NCBI GenBank assembly: GCA_029262315.1
Contig: JAJCZP010000035.1
Coordinates: forward strand, 1 to 45,062
DNA from: Deltaproteobacteria bacterium
GTDB taxonomy: Bacteria; Desulfobacterota; Binatia; UTPRO1
DNA length: 45,062 bases
Direction: 5' to 3'
The translations under genes were made by a program, and so were the position numbers. The notes below the pieces were generated by a model that worked only from the letters and a program-made list of their open reading frames with translations, did not search any database and had not been told where the DNA came from. Each line of letters begins with the position of its first letter. The first letter of the stretch is position 1. This document shows, in pieces, positions 9,280-15,735 of this stretch.

Positions 9280-9388
9280 CGCGACTCGTCGCTCAACAGC
9301 CACACGATGCCGTTGGTGATTTCGTCCGGGGCGCCTATCCGCCCACAGGGAATACTCGACAGCACGACTTTCTCCAGGTTCGCATCCC
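9228..9388 (-). pseudogene. Short-chain dehydrogenase/reductase, C-terminal fragment
   Basis: Reading leftward from ~9388 to a stop at 9228-9230, the translation has the classic SDR C-terminus: IPCGRIGAPDEITNG, VWLLSDESRYVNGHSL, then IIDGG. The catalytic Tyr/Lys and the Rossmann N-terminus are absent. The fragment is inserted between two pieces of family-1 genes that lie in the opposite orientation. Confidence 0.75.
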
Positions 9389-9394
9389 CCGGTC

Positions 9395-9450
9395 GTGCAG
9401 GATGGGGAGGTCGCGCGCATCTTCCTTACCGGGCTCGGCGAGCCATCGAT
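9395..9450 (+). pseudogene. Internal fragment of a family-1 gene
   Basis: About 18 codons (QDGEVARIFLTGLGEPS) match the middle of family-1 proteins, for example NPDVARIFREGLAEP encoded near 12.9 kb. Nothing upstream or downstream continues the family. It is a scar between the SDR fragment and the beta-propeller gene. Confidence 0.6.
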
Positions 9451-9469
9451 GCGGAAGGGGGGCGCTGCT

Positions 9470-10516
9470 TCACCTGTCCTGGGTTCGAAACCCGACGTCG
9501 AGACCGAGTGCTGCCGTCATGCGGACGAGCGGCGTGATTGCCCCCTGCGCGATCTGGCCGCTCGCGGTGCCGAGGTGGAGGGTGCGGCTGTCGCTCGGAC
9601 TCACCAGTAGTGCCCAGACCGACTCGTGCCAGGTCGGTGTCAGCCGACTCCACGAGTTGCCGCCGGACCGGCTCCAGTACACGCCGGCGCCGCTCACGCC
9701 GGCGAAGAGCGTGTGGGGATCGGTCGGATCGACGGCGAGTGCCCACACGATGCGATGTGCCAGTCCATCCGCCGCGGGTTCCCATCGGTTCTCGTTTGAT
9801 CGGCGCCGATAGATGCCCCCACCTACCGTTCCGGCGTAGAGGACGCCGCCGTCCGGCGTGAATGCGAGCGCCCGGACCTTGTGATGTTCCAGACCGTCGT
9901 TGATCGCGCGCCAGCTGTCGCCTCTGTCGCTGCTCGCGAAGACGCCGCCGCCGGTCGTCGCGACGTAGAGCCTCTCGTGGTGTACTGGATCGATCACGAG
10001 CGCGCTCAACTCGAGCGACGTCAGGCCCGTCGTCTCGAGGTTCCATGCGCGACCAGCGTCTTCGCTCCGCAGCACACCAAGGCGCGCGACCGCTACGTAG
10101 ACCCGATCCGGCGACGACGGATCGATTGCCACGGCTTCGACCATTGTGCGTTTCGTGAATCCGGGGGGTGTGATCGTCGCCCAGGCCCCGTGTTCGGATC
10201 GTGTGAAGATCCCGCTGCTTGCGCCGGCATAGAGGACACCGGGTGGCCGTTCGTCCACGGCGAGCGCACGTATGTCGCGAGGACCGTCGTCCGACTCGGG
10301 TGCGTGCCAGGTGCCGCCGCCGTCCCTGCTCTCGAGCAGGCCGCGATTGCTTGCTGCGTACAGCACGTCACCAGCCTCTGACGCGCTCACCAGATCGAAC
10401 ACCGTGGTTGCGATCGTCGACTGGACGCGCCACGTCACCGACGACGTCGCGAGGAGTCCGACGCTCGATGCCACGAGCGCGACTGCGAGAACAGCGATGA
10501 TCATCCTCGACCGCAT
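9470..10516 (-). CDS. Exported BNR/sialidase-type beta-propeller protein
   Basis: 348 aa from ATG 10516. An N-terminal signal/anchor (MIIAVLAVALVASSVGLLA) precedes about six repeats of the form LYA(A/G)...G(L/V)..S.DGG.(T/S)W, seen as SRDGGGTWHAP, SEDAGRAWNL, SSDRGDSWRAI and SRSGGNSWSRL. These are BNR Asp-box repeats of a beta-propeller facing the periplasm or outside. No catalytic sialidase residues (Arg triad) are evident, so a binding or photosystem-assembly-like (Ycf48-type) propeller is more likely than an enzyme. It is one of the few minus-strand genes inside the cassette-rich block. Confidence 0.8.
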   Translation of the reverse strand: MRSRMIIAVLAVALVASSVGLLATSSVTWRVQSTIATTVFDLVSASEAGDVLYAASNRGLLESRDGGGTWHAPESDDGPRDIRALAVDERPPGVLYAGASSGIFTRSEHGAWATITPPGFTKRTMVEAVAIDPSSPDRVYVAVARLGVLRSEDAGRAWNLETTGLTSLELSALVIDPVHHERLYVATTGGGVFASSDRGDSWRAINDGLEHHKVRALAFTPDGGVLYAGTVGGGIYRRRSNENRWEPAADGLAHRIVWALAVDPTDPHTLFAGVSGAGVYWSRSGGNSWSRLTPTWHESVWALLVSPSDSRTLHLGTASGQIAQGAITPLVRMTAALGLDVGFRTQDR

Positions 10517-10600
10517 GCGCGGAGAACTACCACGCCCGGGCGCGTGTGCCAGGGGGGATGGTCGGGGCGGCTACGTACAAGGCGATGCCCTTCAGCCGTT

Positions 10601-10630
10601 CGTCGCCGAGCGCTGGGTCTGGTAGGCTGC
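10601..10630 (+). repeat. attC-like 3' half
   Basis: GCCGAGCGCTGGGTCTGGTAGGCTGC is a close copy of the recurrent spacer 3' half (consensus GCCGAGCGCCAGGTCTGGTAGGCGGC). It lies immediately 5' of a family-1 remnant. Confidence 0.5.
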
Positions 10631-10637
10631 GGAGGCA

Positions 10638-10730
10638 ATCACGATTCAGGACTGGGGGCGCATCGGCGAGTTGCTTGCCGCGGTCGCCACCCTCATCTAT
10701 CGCGCAACAAGCCAATGCGGCGGACATTGA
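10638..10730 (+). pseudogene. Family-1 5' fragment
   Basis: The 31 codons ending in TGA read (I)TIQDWGRIGELLAAVAT followed by LIYRA. They match the family-1 N-terminus, but the initiator is ATC rather than ATG/GTG and the gene stops within the membrane helix. The next gene begins 24 bp later. Confidence 0.65.
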
Positions 10731-10754
10731 ATAGCCCGATCCGGAAAGTCGAAG

Positions 10755-11156
10755 ATGAAAACACTGAAGATCGTTGCGATCGTCGTTCTCGTCTACGTAG
10801 GGATCGTCGTCGCGTTTGAGTCGTTGATCGGAGTTTTCCAACCCGCCGACGCGTCGACCCTCGTCATTACGACCTTCGACGGGGACGGAACCGCACACGA
10901 TCGGGTCGTGTCCCGTCTCGAGAGTGGTGGTCAGCTCTATGTCGCAACCAACCACTGGCCCCGAGCCTGGTACAAGCGCGTGCTGGTCAATCCCGAGGTG
11001 CAGGTGACATTGGACGCCGAGCCGGTCGACTATCGGGCCATTCCCATCGCGGGCGCGGATCACGATCGCGTCGACGCCGAGCACAGCCTGCCGTTCGTCT
11101 TCCGGATCCTCACCGGTTTCCCGCCGCGGTACATCGTCCGGTTGGATCCGCGCTAG
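10755..11156 (+). CDS. DUF385/F420-type nitroreductase-like protein with membrane anchor
   Basis: 133 aa from ATG 10755. An N-terminal hydrophobic helix (IVAIVVLVYVGIVVAFESLIG) is followed by a split-barrel flavin/deazaflavin-binding domain with LYVATNHWPRAWYKR and LVNPEVQVTLD, typical of the deazaflavin-dependent nitroreductase family. Known relatives use F420 to reduce nitro compounds or quinones, but many are uncharacterised. It is a single-gene unit between two attC-like spacers. A second relative lies at 33.4 kb. Confidence 0.75.
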   Translation: MKTLKIVAIVVLVYVGIVVAFESLIGVFQPADASTLVITTFDGDGTAHDRVVSRLESGGQLYVATNHWPRAWYKRVLVNPEVQVTLDAEPVDYRAIPIAGADHDRVDAEHSLPFVFRILTGFPPRYIVRLDPR

Positions 11157-11193
11157 AGTCGCCGGGTCGCCCGTACCTGCCGCCGTAGACCCT

Positions 11194-11228
11194 ACGCTCG
11201 CAGCTAAGCGCCAGGTCTGGTACGCGGC
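11194..11228 (+). repeat. attC-like 3' half
   Basis: ACGCTCGCAGCTAAGCGCC then AGGTCTGGTACGCGGC; one base differs from the usual GGTAGGC box. It lies 6 bp before the ATG of a family-1 gene. Confidence 0.55.
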
Positions 11229-11233
11229 GGAGC

Positions 11234-11743
11234 ATGACGATTCAGGATTTGGGAAGCATCGGCGAGTTCGTCGCGGCGATCGCGACGGTTGCGACGCTCG
11301 TCTACCTGGCCATGCAGGTTCGGCAGAACACGCAGGCGCTCCGTTCGTCGACCTTCCAGAACATCAGCGCGCAGATGGGCCAGAACGCTGAAGCGATCGC
11401 ATCGAGCCCCGACCTTGCCGAGCTGTTCATCAAAGGGTTGAGCGGTGTTGATGACCTGACGCCGGGGGAACGCGTGCGGTACCATTCCTCTCTGGTGATG
11501 ACATTCAGGAGATTGGAAGCCGTGTTCGTGCAGGGGAAGCTCGGGTACATCGACAAAGATCTCATGGAGGGTTTCGAGGTTTCCATCCTCTCGTTCCTGG
11601 CCAATCAGGGCGCTGCGAAGTGGTGGGCGTCCGCGAAAGTGACCTTCAACCCGTTGTTCTCCGCGCACGTCGATCGCCGGCTCGCCGCGGGAGATCTCCC
11701 AACGATTCAGCCCAGCATAGGGCTTCCATTGGATCCAGCCTGA
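11234..11743 (+). CDS. Family-1 membrane-anchored protein (intact)
   Basis: 169 aa from ATG 11234. N-terminal signature MTIQDLGSIGEFVAAIAT leads into a single membrane helix (~10-28), then QVRQNTQALR, a predicted amphipathic helix on the cytoplasmic side. A helical domain follows with DLAELFIKGL, LTPGERVRYHSSL, and a C-terminal KWWASA..FNPLFSAHVD that matches the family's GGR.WW...P.F..(Y/H)V pattern. I do not recognise a named family. The repeated presence of intact and decayed copies, each behind the same spacer, indicates mobility as a cassette; function is unknown. Confidence 0.75.
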   Translation: MTIQDLGSIGEFVAAIATVATLVYLAMQVRQNTQALRSSTFQNISAQMGQNAEAIASSPDLAELFIKGLSGVDDLTPGERVRYHSSLVMTFRRLEAVFVQGKLGYIDKDLMEGFEVSILSFLANQGAAKWWASAKVTFNPLFSAHVDRRLAAGDLPTIQPSIGLPLDPA

Positions 11744-11777
11744 GGTCGGAGCAGAGACCCTCATCACTGGGACTCTG

Positions 11778-12059
11778 ATGACGAGCTTCCAGACGGTAGT
11801 CTTCTGCTTCGTGCCGGCTGTCATGGCCATTCGAGGGCTGCGTCGTATAGCGACAAGCACGGGCTACGTGCTCGACCGAGCGTATCTCTTGATCATCGTT
11901 TCGGTTGTCGTCGCCCAGCCTCTGCTCCACCTCGCCAACGTCGCGAGCATCCGCGACGCGTGGCCCTATCTCACAGCGGCTGTCGCCGCCCTCGTTGTTC
12001 CGTTCATCTTGTTCCTTCGCCTCCTGGGTGGAGTGCTTCGATCTGGGGACGCCGCCTGA
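11778..12059 (+). CDS. Small three-helix membrane protein, hypothetical
   Basis: 93 aa from ATG 11778 with three hydrophobic segments (FVPAVMAIRGL; LLIIVSVVVAQPLLHLA; LTAAVAALVVPFILFL). No family recognised. The stop codon lies inside the 5' half of the next attC-like site, as is common for integron cassette genes. Confidence 0.6.
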   Translation: MTSFQTVVFCFVPAVMAIRGLRRIATSTGYVLDRAYLLIIVSVVVAQPLLHLANVASIRDAWPYLTAAVAALVVPFILFLRLLGGVLRSGDAA

Positions 12060-12127
12060 GCAGGCACTGCAGCTGACGTGGCGCGGCGACCAACGTTCGC
12101 AGCCGGGCGCCCGGTTTGGTAGGCCGC
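12051..12127 (+). repeat. attC-like recombination site (complete)
   Basis: 77 bp. The 5' half GCCGCCTGAGCAGGC and ACTGCAGCTGACG is partly complementary to the 3' half CGTTCGCAGCC and GGTTTGGTAGGCCGC, giving outer (GCSGCCTA) and inner (CGT..CAGC) paired boxes around an unpaired centre. That is the architecture of integron attC sites. The crossover box is GGTAGGC rather than the consensus GTTRRRY. Confidence 0.6.
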
Positions 12128-12132
12128 GGAAT

Positions 12133-12155
12133 ATGACGATTCAGGATGTGGGTGT
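12133..12155 (+). pseudogene. 5' stub of a family-1 gene fused to the next cassette
   Basis: ATGACGATTCAGGATGTGGG encodes MTIQDVG, the family-1 start, and then runs directly into the 5' end of a family-2 gene in another frame; the stub stops at the TGA at 12178. It marks a recombination or deletion junction 6 bp after an attC-like site. Confidence 0.6.
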
Positions 12156-12650
12156 GTGGACGCGGAATCGCTCCTACTGACGCACGCCGAGGTGGCCGTA
12201 GCCGTTGCGGGGTTCGCAACCGTCGCGGCGGTGCTGCAGCGACCGCTTGGCCCCATCCGACGGAATCGCTTCTACACTATTTTGTTGAGTTCGCTGCAGG
12301 AGATCCTGGGCTGTCTCGTTCCGGTGTGGCTCTCGAACGTCGATTTCGCTGGCGGCGCCCTGTGGCGAACCGCCTCGATGTCGTACCTTGGTTTCTCCGT
12401 CCTGCTCACTGCTTTTCTCATCCAGCCAACGCTCAAGCTCGGACGCCAGGCCGGGGTCGTGATCAATGCCGGAGTGACTGTCCTGATCTACTCTTTGGCC
12501 GCTACGTCGTTTGGATGTCAGCTCGTCAATCTGTTCGCGATTCCGGTGTCTGGCTTTGGTTGGTACTACGCTTCGCTCCTGGCCGGACTGATCGTCATCT
12601 TCATCGTGTTCGCGGAGGTGGCGACTGAAGAAGACCAAGGGCATACGTAG
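12156..12650 (+). CDS. Family-2 polytopic membrane protein (intact)
   Basis: 164 aa from GTG 12156. The start matches other family-2 proteins (..ESLLLTHAEVAVAVAGFATV; compare LSLLVEVCVAIAGFSGIV at 14.7 kb). There are about five hydrophobic segments, an Arg-containing loop after the first (RPLGPIRRNRF) and a WY..LLAGLIVIFIVF final helix. No named family or catalytic motif recognised. The family recurs nine times in this window in cassette-like units. Confidence 0.7.
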   Translation: MDAESLLLTHAEVAVAVAGFATVAAVLQRPLGPIRRNRFYTILLSSLQEILGCLVPVWLSNVDFAGGALWRTASMSYLGFSVLLTAFLIQPTLKLGRQAGVVINAGVTVLIYSLAATSFGCQLVNLFAIPVSGFGWYYASLLAGLIVIFIVFAEVATEEDQGHT

Positions 12651-12690
12651 GGACTGGGCGTGACCGAGTGCCCTGCCTTGTTCAGGGCGA

Positions 12691-12725
12691 GGCTCGCGGC
12701 CGAGCGCCAGGTCTGGTAGGGCGGC
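12691..12725 (+). repeat. attC-like 3' half
   Basis: GGCTCGCGGCCGAGCGCC then AGGTCTGGTAGGGCGGC, 5 bp before the start of the next family-1 gene. Confidence 0.55.
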
Positions 12726-12730
12726 GAGTC

Positions 12731-13203
12731 GTGACGATTCAAGAACTCGGGAGTCTCGGAGAGCTGATCGCGGCCATCGCCACGGTTGCAACGCTCGTCT
12801 ACCTCGCGCTTCAGATCCGCGCTAACACGGTCGCGTTGAAGGTCGAGTCGCGGCGCTCGGAGACTCAGGGTGCGAACACTTTTCTAGGCTCGGCCGTCGA
12901 GAATCCCGACGTAGCGCGAATCTTCAGAGAGGGGCTCGCGGAGCCTCAAGCGCTGTCCCCGGATGACTTCGTGCGTTTTTCCTGCCTCCTATCCATGTAC
13001 GTGGGAGCCGAGGCGGCAGTGTACGACGAAGCCCTCCACGGCTATGCATCTCGAGACAGTATCCGGCGTCGGCAGGGGATGCTGGTCAGCCTTCTTACAA
13101 CGCCCGGGGGCAGGGTGTTTGGAAGTAGTTCGGCATCAACTATCCGGACGAGTTCCGGTCGTACATGGACGAAGAGGTTCTCGGATCCCAGGACGCCGCC
13201 TAA
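12731..13203 (+). pseudogene. Family-1 gene broken by a frameshift and a nonsense codon
   Basis: From GTG 12731 the product follows the family through TIQELGSLGELIAAIAT, QIRANT, DVARIFREGLAEP and LTTPGGRVF. At ~13120 the frame shifts: in the +1 frame the expected C-terminus continues as WK(stop)FGINYPDEFRSYMDEEV and ends at TAA 13201-13203. A missing T in TTTTGG plus a TAC-to-TAG change explain both lesions. Confidence 0.8.
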
Positions 13204-13257
13204 GCGGATGGTCCCATCTCTTCGCGGTAGCGATAGTGACGCGCCCCGTTGTTGTAT

Positions 13258-13551
13258 TCAGCCCGCGAGCGCGAGATTCTCGCGTAGTACCCGTGGATGG
13301 CGGGCAGCGATCCTGAGGAGCGCCAGGGCTGGTCCCTCGGGCATGCGTCGGCCTTGCTCCCAATTGCGTAGGGTGTGGACACTGATCCCGAGCGCCACCG
13401 CGAACATCTGCTGTGACAATCCCGTAAAGCGGCGCAGGGAAGCTACATCGTGGCCGCTCTCTAGTTCACCGCGGATGAGGCGGTCCCGGAGGCGTCGAGG
13501 GATCGCACGAGCGAAGTCGGCGTCGGTGAGTTTAGGAATGGTGGCGCTCAC
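13258..13551 (-). CDS. HTH (XRE-type) antitoxin paired with BrnT
   Basis: 97 aa from GTG 13551, chosen because it gives a 4-bp GTGA overlap with the toxin stop. A helix-turn-helix occupies the middle (FTGLSQQMFAVALGISVHTL, then RNWEQGRRMPEGPALALLRI), the layout of type II antitoxins that autorepress their operon. Classical BrnT partners are ribbon-helix-helix BrnA proteins, so an XRE-type partner is the less common arrangement. A near-identical antitoxin is encoded at 37.07-37.36 kb. Confidence 0.85.
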   Translation of the reverse strand: MSATIPKLTDADFARAIPRRLRDRLIRGELESGHDVASLRRFTGLSQQMFAVALGISVHTLRNWEQGRRMPEGPALALLRIAARHPRVLRENLALAG

Positions 13552-13841
13552 CGTCTTGCCCCTCTGACGTACGTACGAAAGAGCGCGCACTCCCGTCGTG
13601 TCGCCATGCGAGCACTGATGATCCGAGCTACCTCCTCCGCTTCCTCCGCGTAAATCACCACGATGACCCCGCGCGTAGTTGGGCCGACTGCGACGAACCG
13701 ATCTTCGGTTTGACTGTGGTGAGCATCGTAGATCACGAGGTAGTCGTCGTCGCCTTCGAGGAGCGATCGCGCTTCATCGAAACAAAGCCCATGCTTCGCC
13801 TGGTTCGAGCGATCCTTCGTCCGGTCCCACTTCAGTTTCAT
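13548..13841 (-). CDS. brnT: BrnT-family ribonuclease toxin
   Basis: 97 aa from ATG 13841. It matches the BrnT pattern: MKLKWDRTKDRSNQAKHG at the N-terminus, then DYLVIYDAHHSQTEDRF and the signature ARIISARMATRRE at the C-terminus (Arg/Ser and RK/RR catalytic region of the RelE-like fold). It should act as an mRNA interferase when freed from its antitoxin. It is the first gene of a two-gene minus-strand operon inside a plus-strand cassette array; self-contained TA operons commonly stabilise such arrays. Confidence 0.88.
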   Translation of the reverse strand: MKLKWDRTKDRSNQAKHGLCFDEARSLLEGDDDYLVIYDAHHSQTEDRFVAVGPTTRGVIVVIYAEEAEEVARIISARMATRRECALFRTYVRGARR

Positions 13842-13857
13842 TGTATCCGCCAGTGAC

Positions 13858-13880
13858 GTAGTCCGTCAACGACGGACTAC
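13858..13880. promoter_or_regulatory. Perfect 10-bp inverted repeat upstream of brnT (candidate operator)
   Basis: GTAGTCCGTC-AAC-GACGGACTAC lies 17 bp upstream of the toxin start. It is a good candidate operator for the HTH antitoxin, or alternatively a hairpin at the cassette boundary. On the minus strand a TTGACG overlaps it, with an 18-bp gap to TACAAT, but that -10 overlaps the ATG. Confidence 0.5.
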
Positions 13881-14001
13881 CTACCAGCGCGCGAGCAACT
13901 TGGGCAGCGACCGCACGCGCTGGCATGGCGAGAAGGCGTATCAGGGCGGGCGCTGTTAGTCGGCGCTACTGGTAGCTGCCCGGCGATGCCGCTCGCTTCT
14001 G

Positions 14002-14120
14002 GCTGACGGCGTGGCGGTTGCCAACTCGGCCGTCTTCACTCTAGGTTCTCGGGCGGCGATGGAACGTCGGACGACACCGAACCGGGCGGCAGCTGAGCGC
14101 CCGGTCCGTTACAAGGCGGC
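14002..14120 (+). repeat. Long attC-like spacer, degenerate
   Basis: It is clearly homologous to the spacer at 30448-30565: shared blocks include TTGCCAACTCG.CCGTCTTCAC, GACACCGAA.CCGGGC and GCGCCCG.TCCGTT, and both end GGCGGCGGGG. Here the crossover box reads GTTACAA. The stretch 13881-14001 before it shows no gene. Confidence 0.5.
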
Positions 14121-14132
14121 GGGGAGACTCAC

Positions 14133-14619
14133 TTGGCTGAAATCGATGTGCTTGTCGTCATCGCGGAACTCGCGATCGCTCTTATTGCAGCGTCGGGTAT
14201 CGTCACGGCGATCGGGGGGCAGGGGCGGGAATGCACGGCCACGGATCGATTGCGAATCACCGGGCTGTTCGCCGCGGCGGCGAATCCGCTCGCTATCTCG
14301 CTCTTTTCGATGGTGTTCATATCGGCCGATGTTCATCCTCCGACCGCCTGGTCGCTCGCCAGTCTGGCAGGCGTGCTCTTCATAATCGTCGCGTCCTTCT
14401 GGTTGGCACCGGAAGCGTGAAGGCTCCAGAGAAAACCGACGGGCCGTGTCACTCCCGCGCAAGTCCGCTTCAATCTCAGCGTTGCAATCGGGGCGAGCTG
14501 CCTGCTTCTCTACAACGCCGCATCGCTGGGCGCGTTCTGGCCCGTGGGCGGGCGTGTGTGCCTACTGCATTCTCGTATCGGTGTGGCTCGTGCTGAACTT
14601 GATCCTCGTGAGCGAGTAG
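14133..14619 (+). pseudogene. Family-2 gene broken by stop and frameshift
   Basis: TTG 14133 opens a family-2 N-terminus (DVLVVIAELAIALIAASGIV). After 95 codons a TGA (14418-14420) interrupts; the same frame then resumes family-like sequence (NLSVAIGASCLLLYNAASLGAFWP), and a further shift is needed to read the final helix (ILVSVWLVLNLILVSE) to TAG 14617-14619. At least two lesions are therefore present. Confidence 0.7.
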
Positions 14620-14628
14620 CGCGCCCGT

Positions 14629-14670
14629 CGCCCGAGCAGCCGTTGCAGCTGACGCCCCAGGACGTTAGGC
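14629..14670 (+). repeat. Short attC-like site with canonical GTTAGGC
   Basis: CGCCCGAGCAGCCG then TTGCAGCTGACGCC (the typical attC 5' half) are followed within 14 bp by GACGTTAGGC, a perfect GTTRRRY crossover box. The central part is shorter than in the other sites, so it may be a deletion derivative. Confidence 0.6.
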
Positions 14671-14709
14671 AGCAGGAATGAGTCCCATCGAATCTTGGAG
14701 GCGGCGAGA

Positions 14710-15222
14710 TTGAATCCCGGAGACGTTCTATCGCTCCTCGTGGAGGTCTGCGTCGCCATCGCGGGTTTCTCGGGTATTGTGATCGTTCTCGGGCGGAGGC
14801 AGTCCGGAGAATGGACACCTGTGGAGCGACTTCGCCTGGGCGGCCTTCTCAACGCGAGCGTCGCCCCCATGGGTATCGCAGGCCTCGCACTCATCCTGCT
14901 GGCGTCCGAAGTTCCCCCGGAGACAGTGTGGAGAGTTTGCAGCTCGATCTACGCACTCCTCTACGCCATCTTCTTCCCGCGCGGCATGCGACGGGCAGCC
15001 AGCTTGGAGTCAGAGGACCTCAATCGTGTCCAGATGTTCACGGTCGGGGTTTCTGGAGGAGTCGTCGCTTTGCTTCTGATCGCCAACGCAATTTCGATCG
15101 CTTCGTTCTGGCCCCTCGCGACGGGGCTCGCCTACCACACCGCTTTGGCTCTCTTCAATTTCTATGGCCTTCTTCAGCATGCAGTATCCGAGGGCGGCGC
15201 CGCTGATCGTCAGCGTCGTTAG
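14710..15222 (+). CDS. Family-2 polytopic membrane protein (intact)
   Basis: 170 aa from TTG 14710, chosen for GGAGG 8 bp upstream and because MNPGDVLSLLVEV then mirrors the MDPFESLSLCAEV start of the 36.5-kb copy. Family features: VAIAGFSGIVIVLGRR, an LR-containing loop (WTPVERLRLGGLL), five hydrophobic segments and ASFWPLATGLAYHTALALFN near the end. The stop codon TAG is supplied by GTTAGGC, so the cassette boundary terminates the gene. Confidence 0.7.
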   Translation: MNPGDVLSLLVEVCVAIAGFSGIVIVLGRRQSGEWTPVERLRLGGLLNASVAPMGIAGLALILLASEVPPETVWRVCSSIYALLYAIFFPRGMRRAASLESEDLNRVQMFTVGVSGGVVALLLIANAISIASFWPLATGLAYHTALALFNFYGLLQHAVSEGGAADRQRR

Positions 15223-15237
15223 GCCGCGGGAGGACAC

Positions 15238-15627
15238 ATGGTTACTCACAAAGGGGGCTGTCATTGCGGACGTGTCCGGTTCGAGGTTATTGCGCCCGCT
15301 GAAATCACTGTCTCCCAGTGCAACTGCTCCATCTGTAGCAAGTCGGGGTATCTGGGCCTTGTAGTTCCGAGAGACCGTTTCACGCTGCTCCAAGGGGAGG
15401 AGTGGCTTGGCACCTACTCCTTCAACACCGGGACCGCCAAGCACCTCTTTTGCAAGAACTGCGGCATCAAGTCGTTCTACGTTCCGCGCTCGCATCCCGA
15501 AGGCTTCAATGTCAACGCGCGTTGCATCGACTCCGATACGGTTCGCAAGATGACCATAGAACCCGCAGATGGCCGGAACTGGGAGAAGCGATACCCCAGT
15601 GGTCGCGCGACGGAATATCCTGACTAG
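15238..15627 (+). CDS. GFA/CENP-V family zinc protein
   Basis: 129 aa from ATG 15238 behind GGGAGG. It has the zinc-ligand set of the glutathione-dependent formaldehyde-activating (GFA) family: GGCHCG near residue 7, CNCSIC near residue 29 and CKNCGI near residue 74. Most relatives have no proven substrate, so S-hydroxymethylglutathione synthase activity should not be assumed. A single-gene unit immediately after a GTTAGGC box. Confidence 0.85.
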   Translation: MVTHKGGCHCGRVRFEVIAPAEITVSQCNCSICSKSGYLGLVVPRDRFTLLQGEEWLGTYSFNTGTAKHLFCKNCGIKSFYVPRSHPEGFNVNARCIDSDTVRKMTIEPADGRNWEKRYPSGRATEYPD

Positions 15628-15641
15628 AAGATCGTGCGACG

Positions 15642-15693
15642 ATGACCGCAGCTGACGCCCTCCTGACCATCGCGGAGCTGTTCGTATCGCTCG
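15642..15693 (+). pseudogene. 5' stub of a family-2 gene
   Basis: MTAADALLTIAELF is nearly identical, at DNA and protein level, to the start of the intact copy at 32904 (including the preceding GAT.GTGC.AC.ATG). Similarity ends after ~17 codons. It marks the right end of the first cassette block; the next gene, on the minus strand, stops at 15736. Confidence 0.65.
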
Positions 15694-15735
15694 TGATCGA
15701 GCGCGCCGGCGCGTGCGTTCTCGCGTCGGTGCCCG

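Noticed and set aside
9478-9500. GGGTTCGAAACCC as a tRNA T-arm
   Set aside because: It is a short palindrome within the coding end of the beta-propeller gene, with no acceptor or anticodon arm around it.
13839-13869. TTGACG-N18-TACAAT as the brnT promoter
   Set aside because: The -10 overlaps the ATG, so the transcript would begin after the start codon. Kept only as a note on the palindrome.
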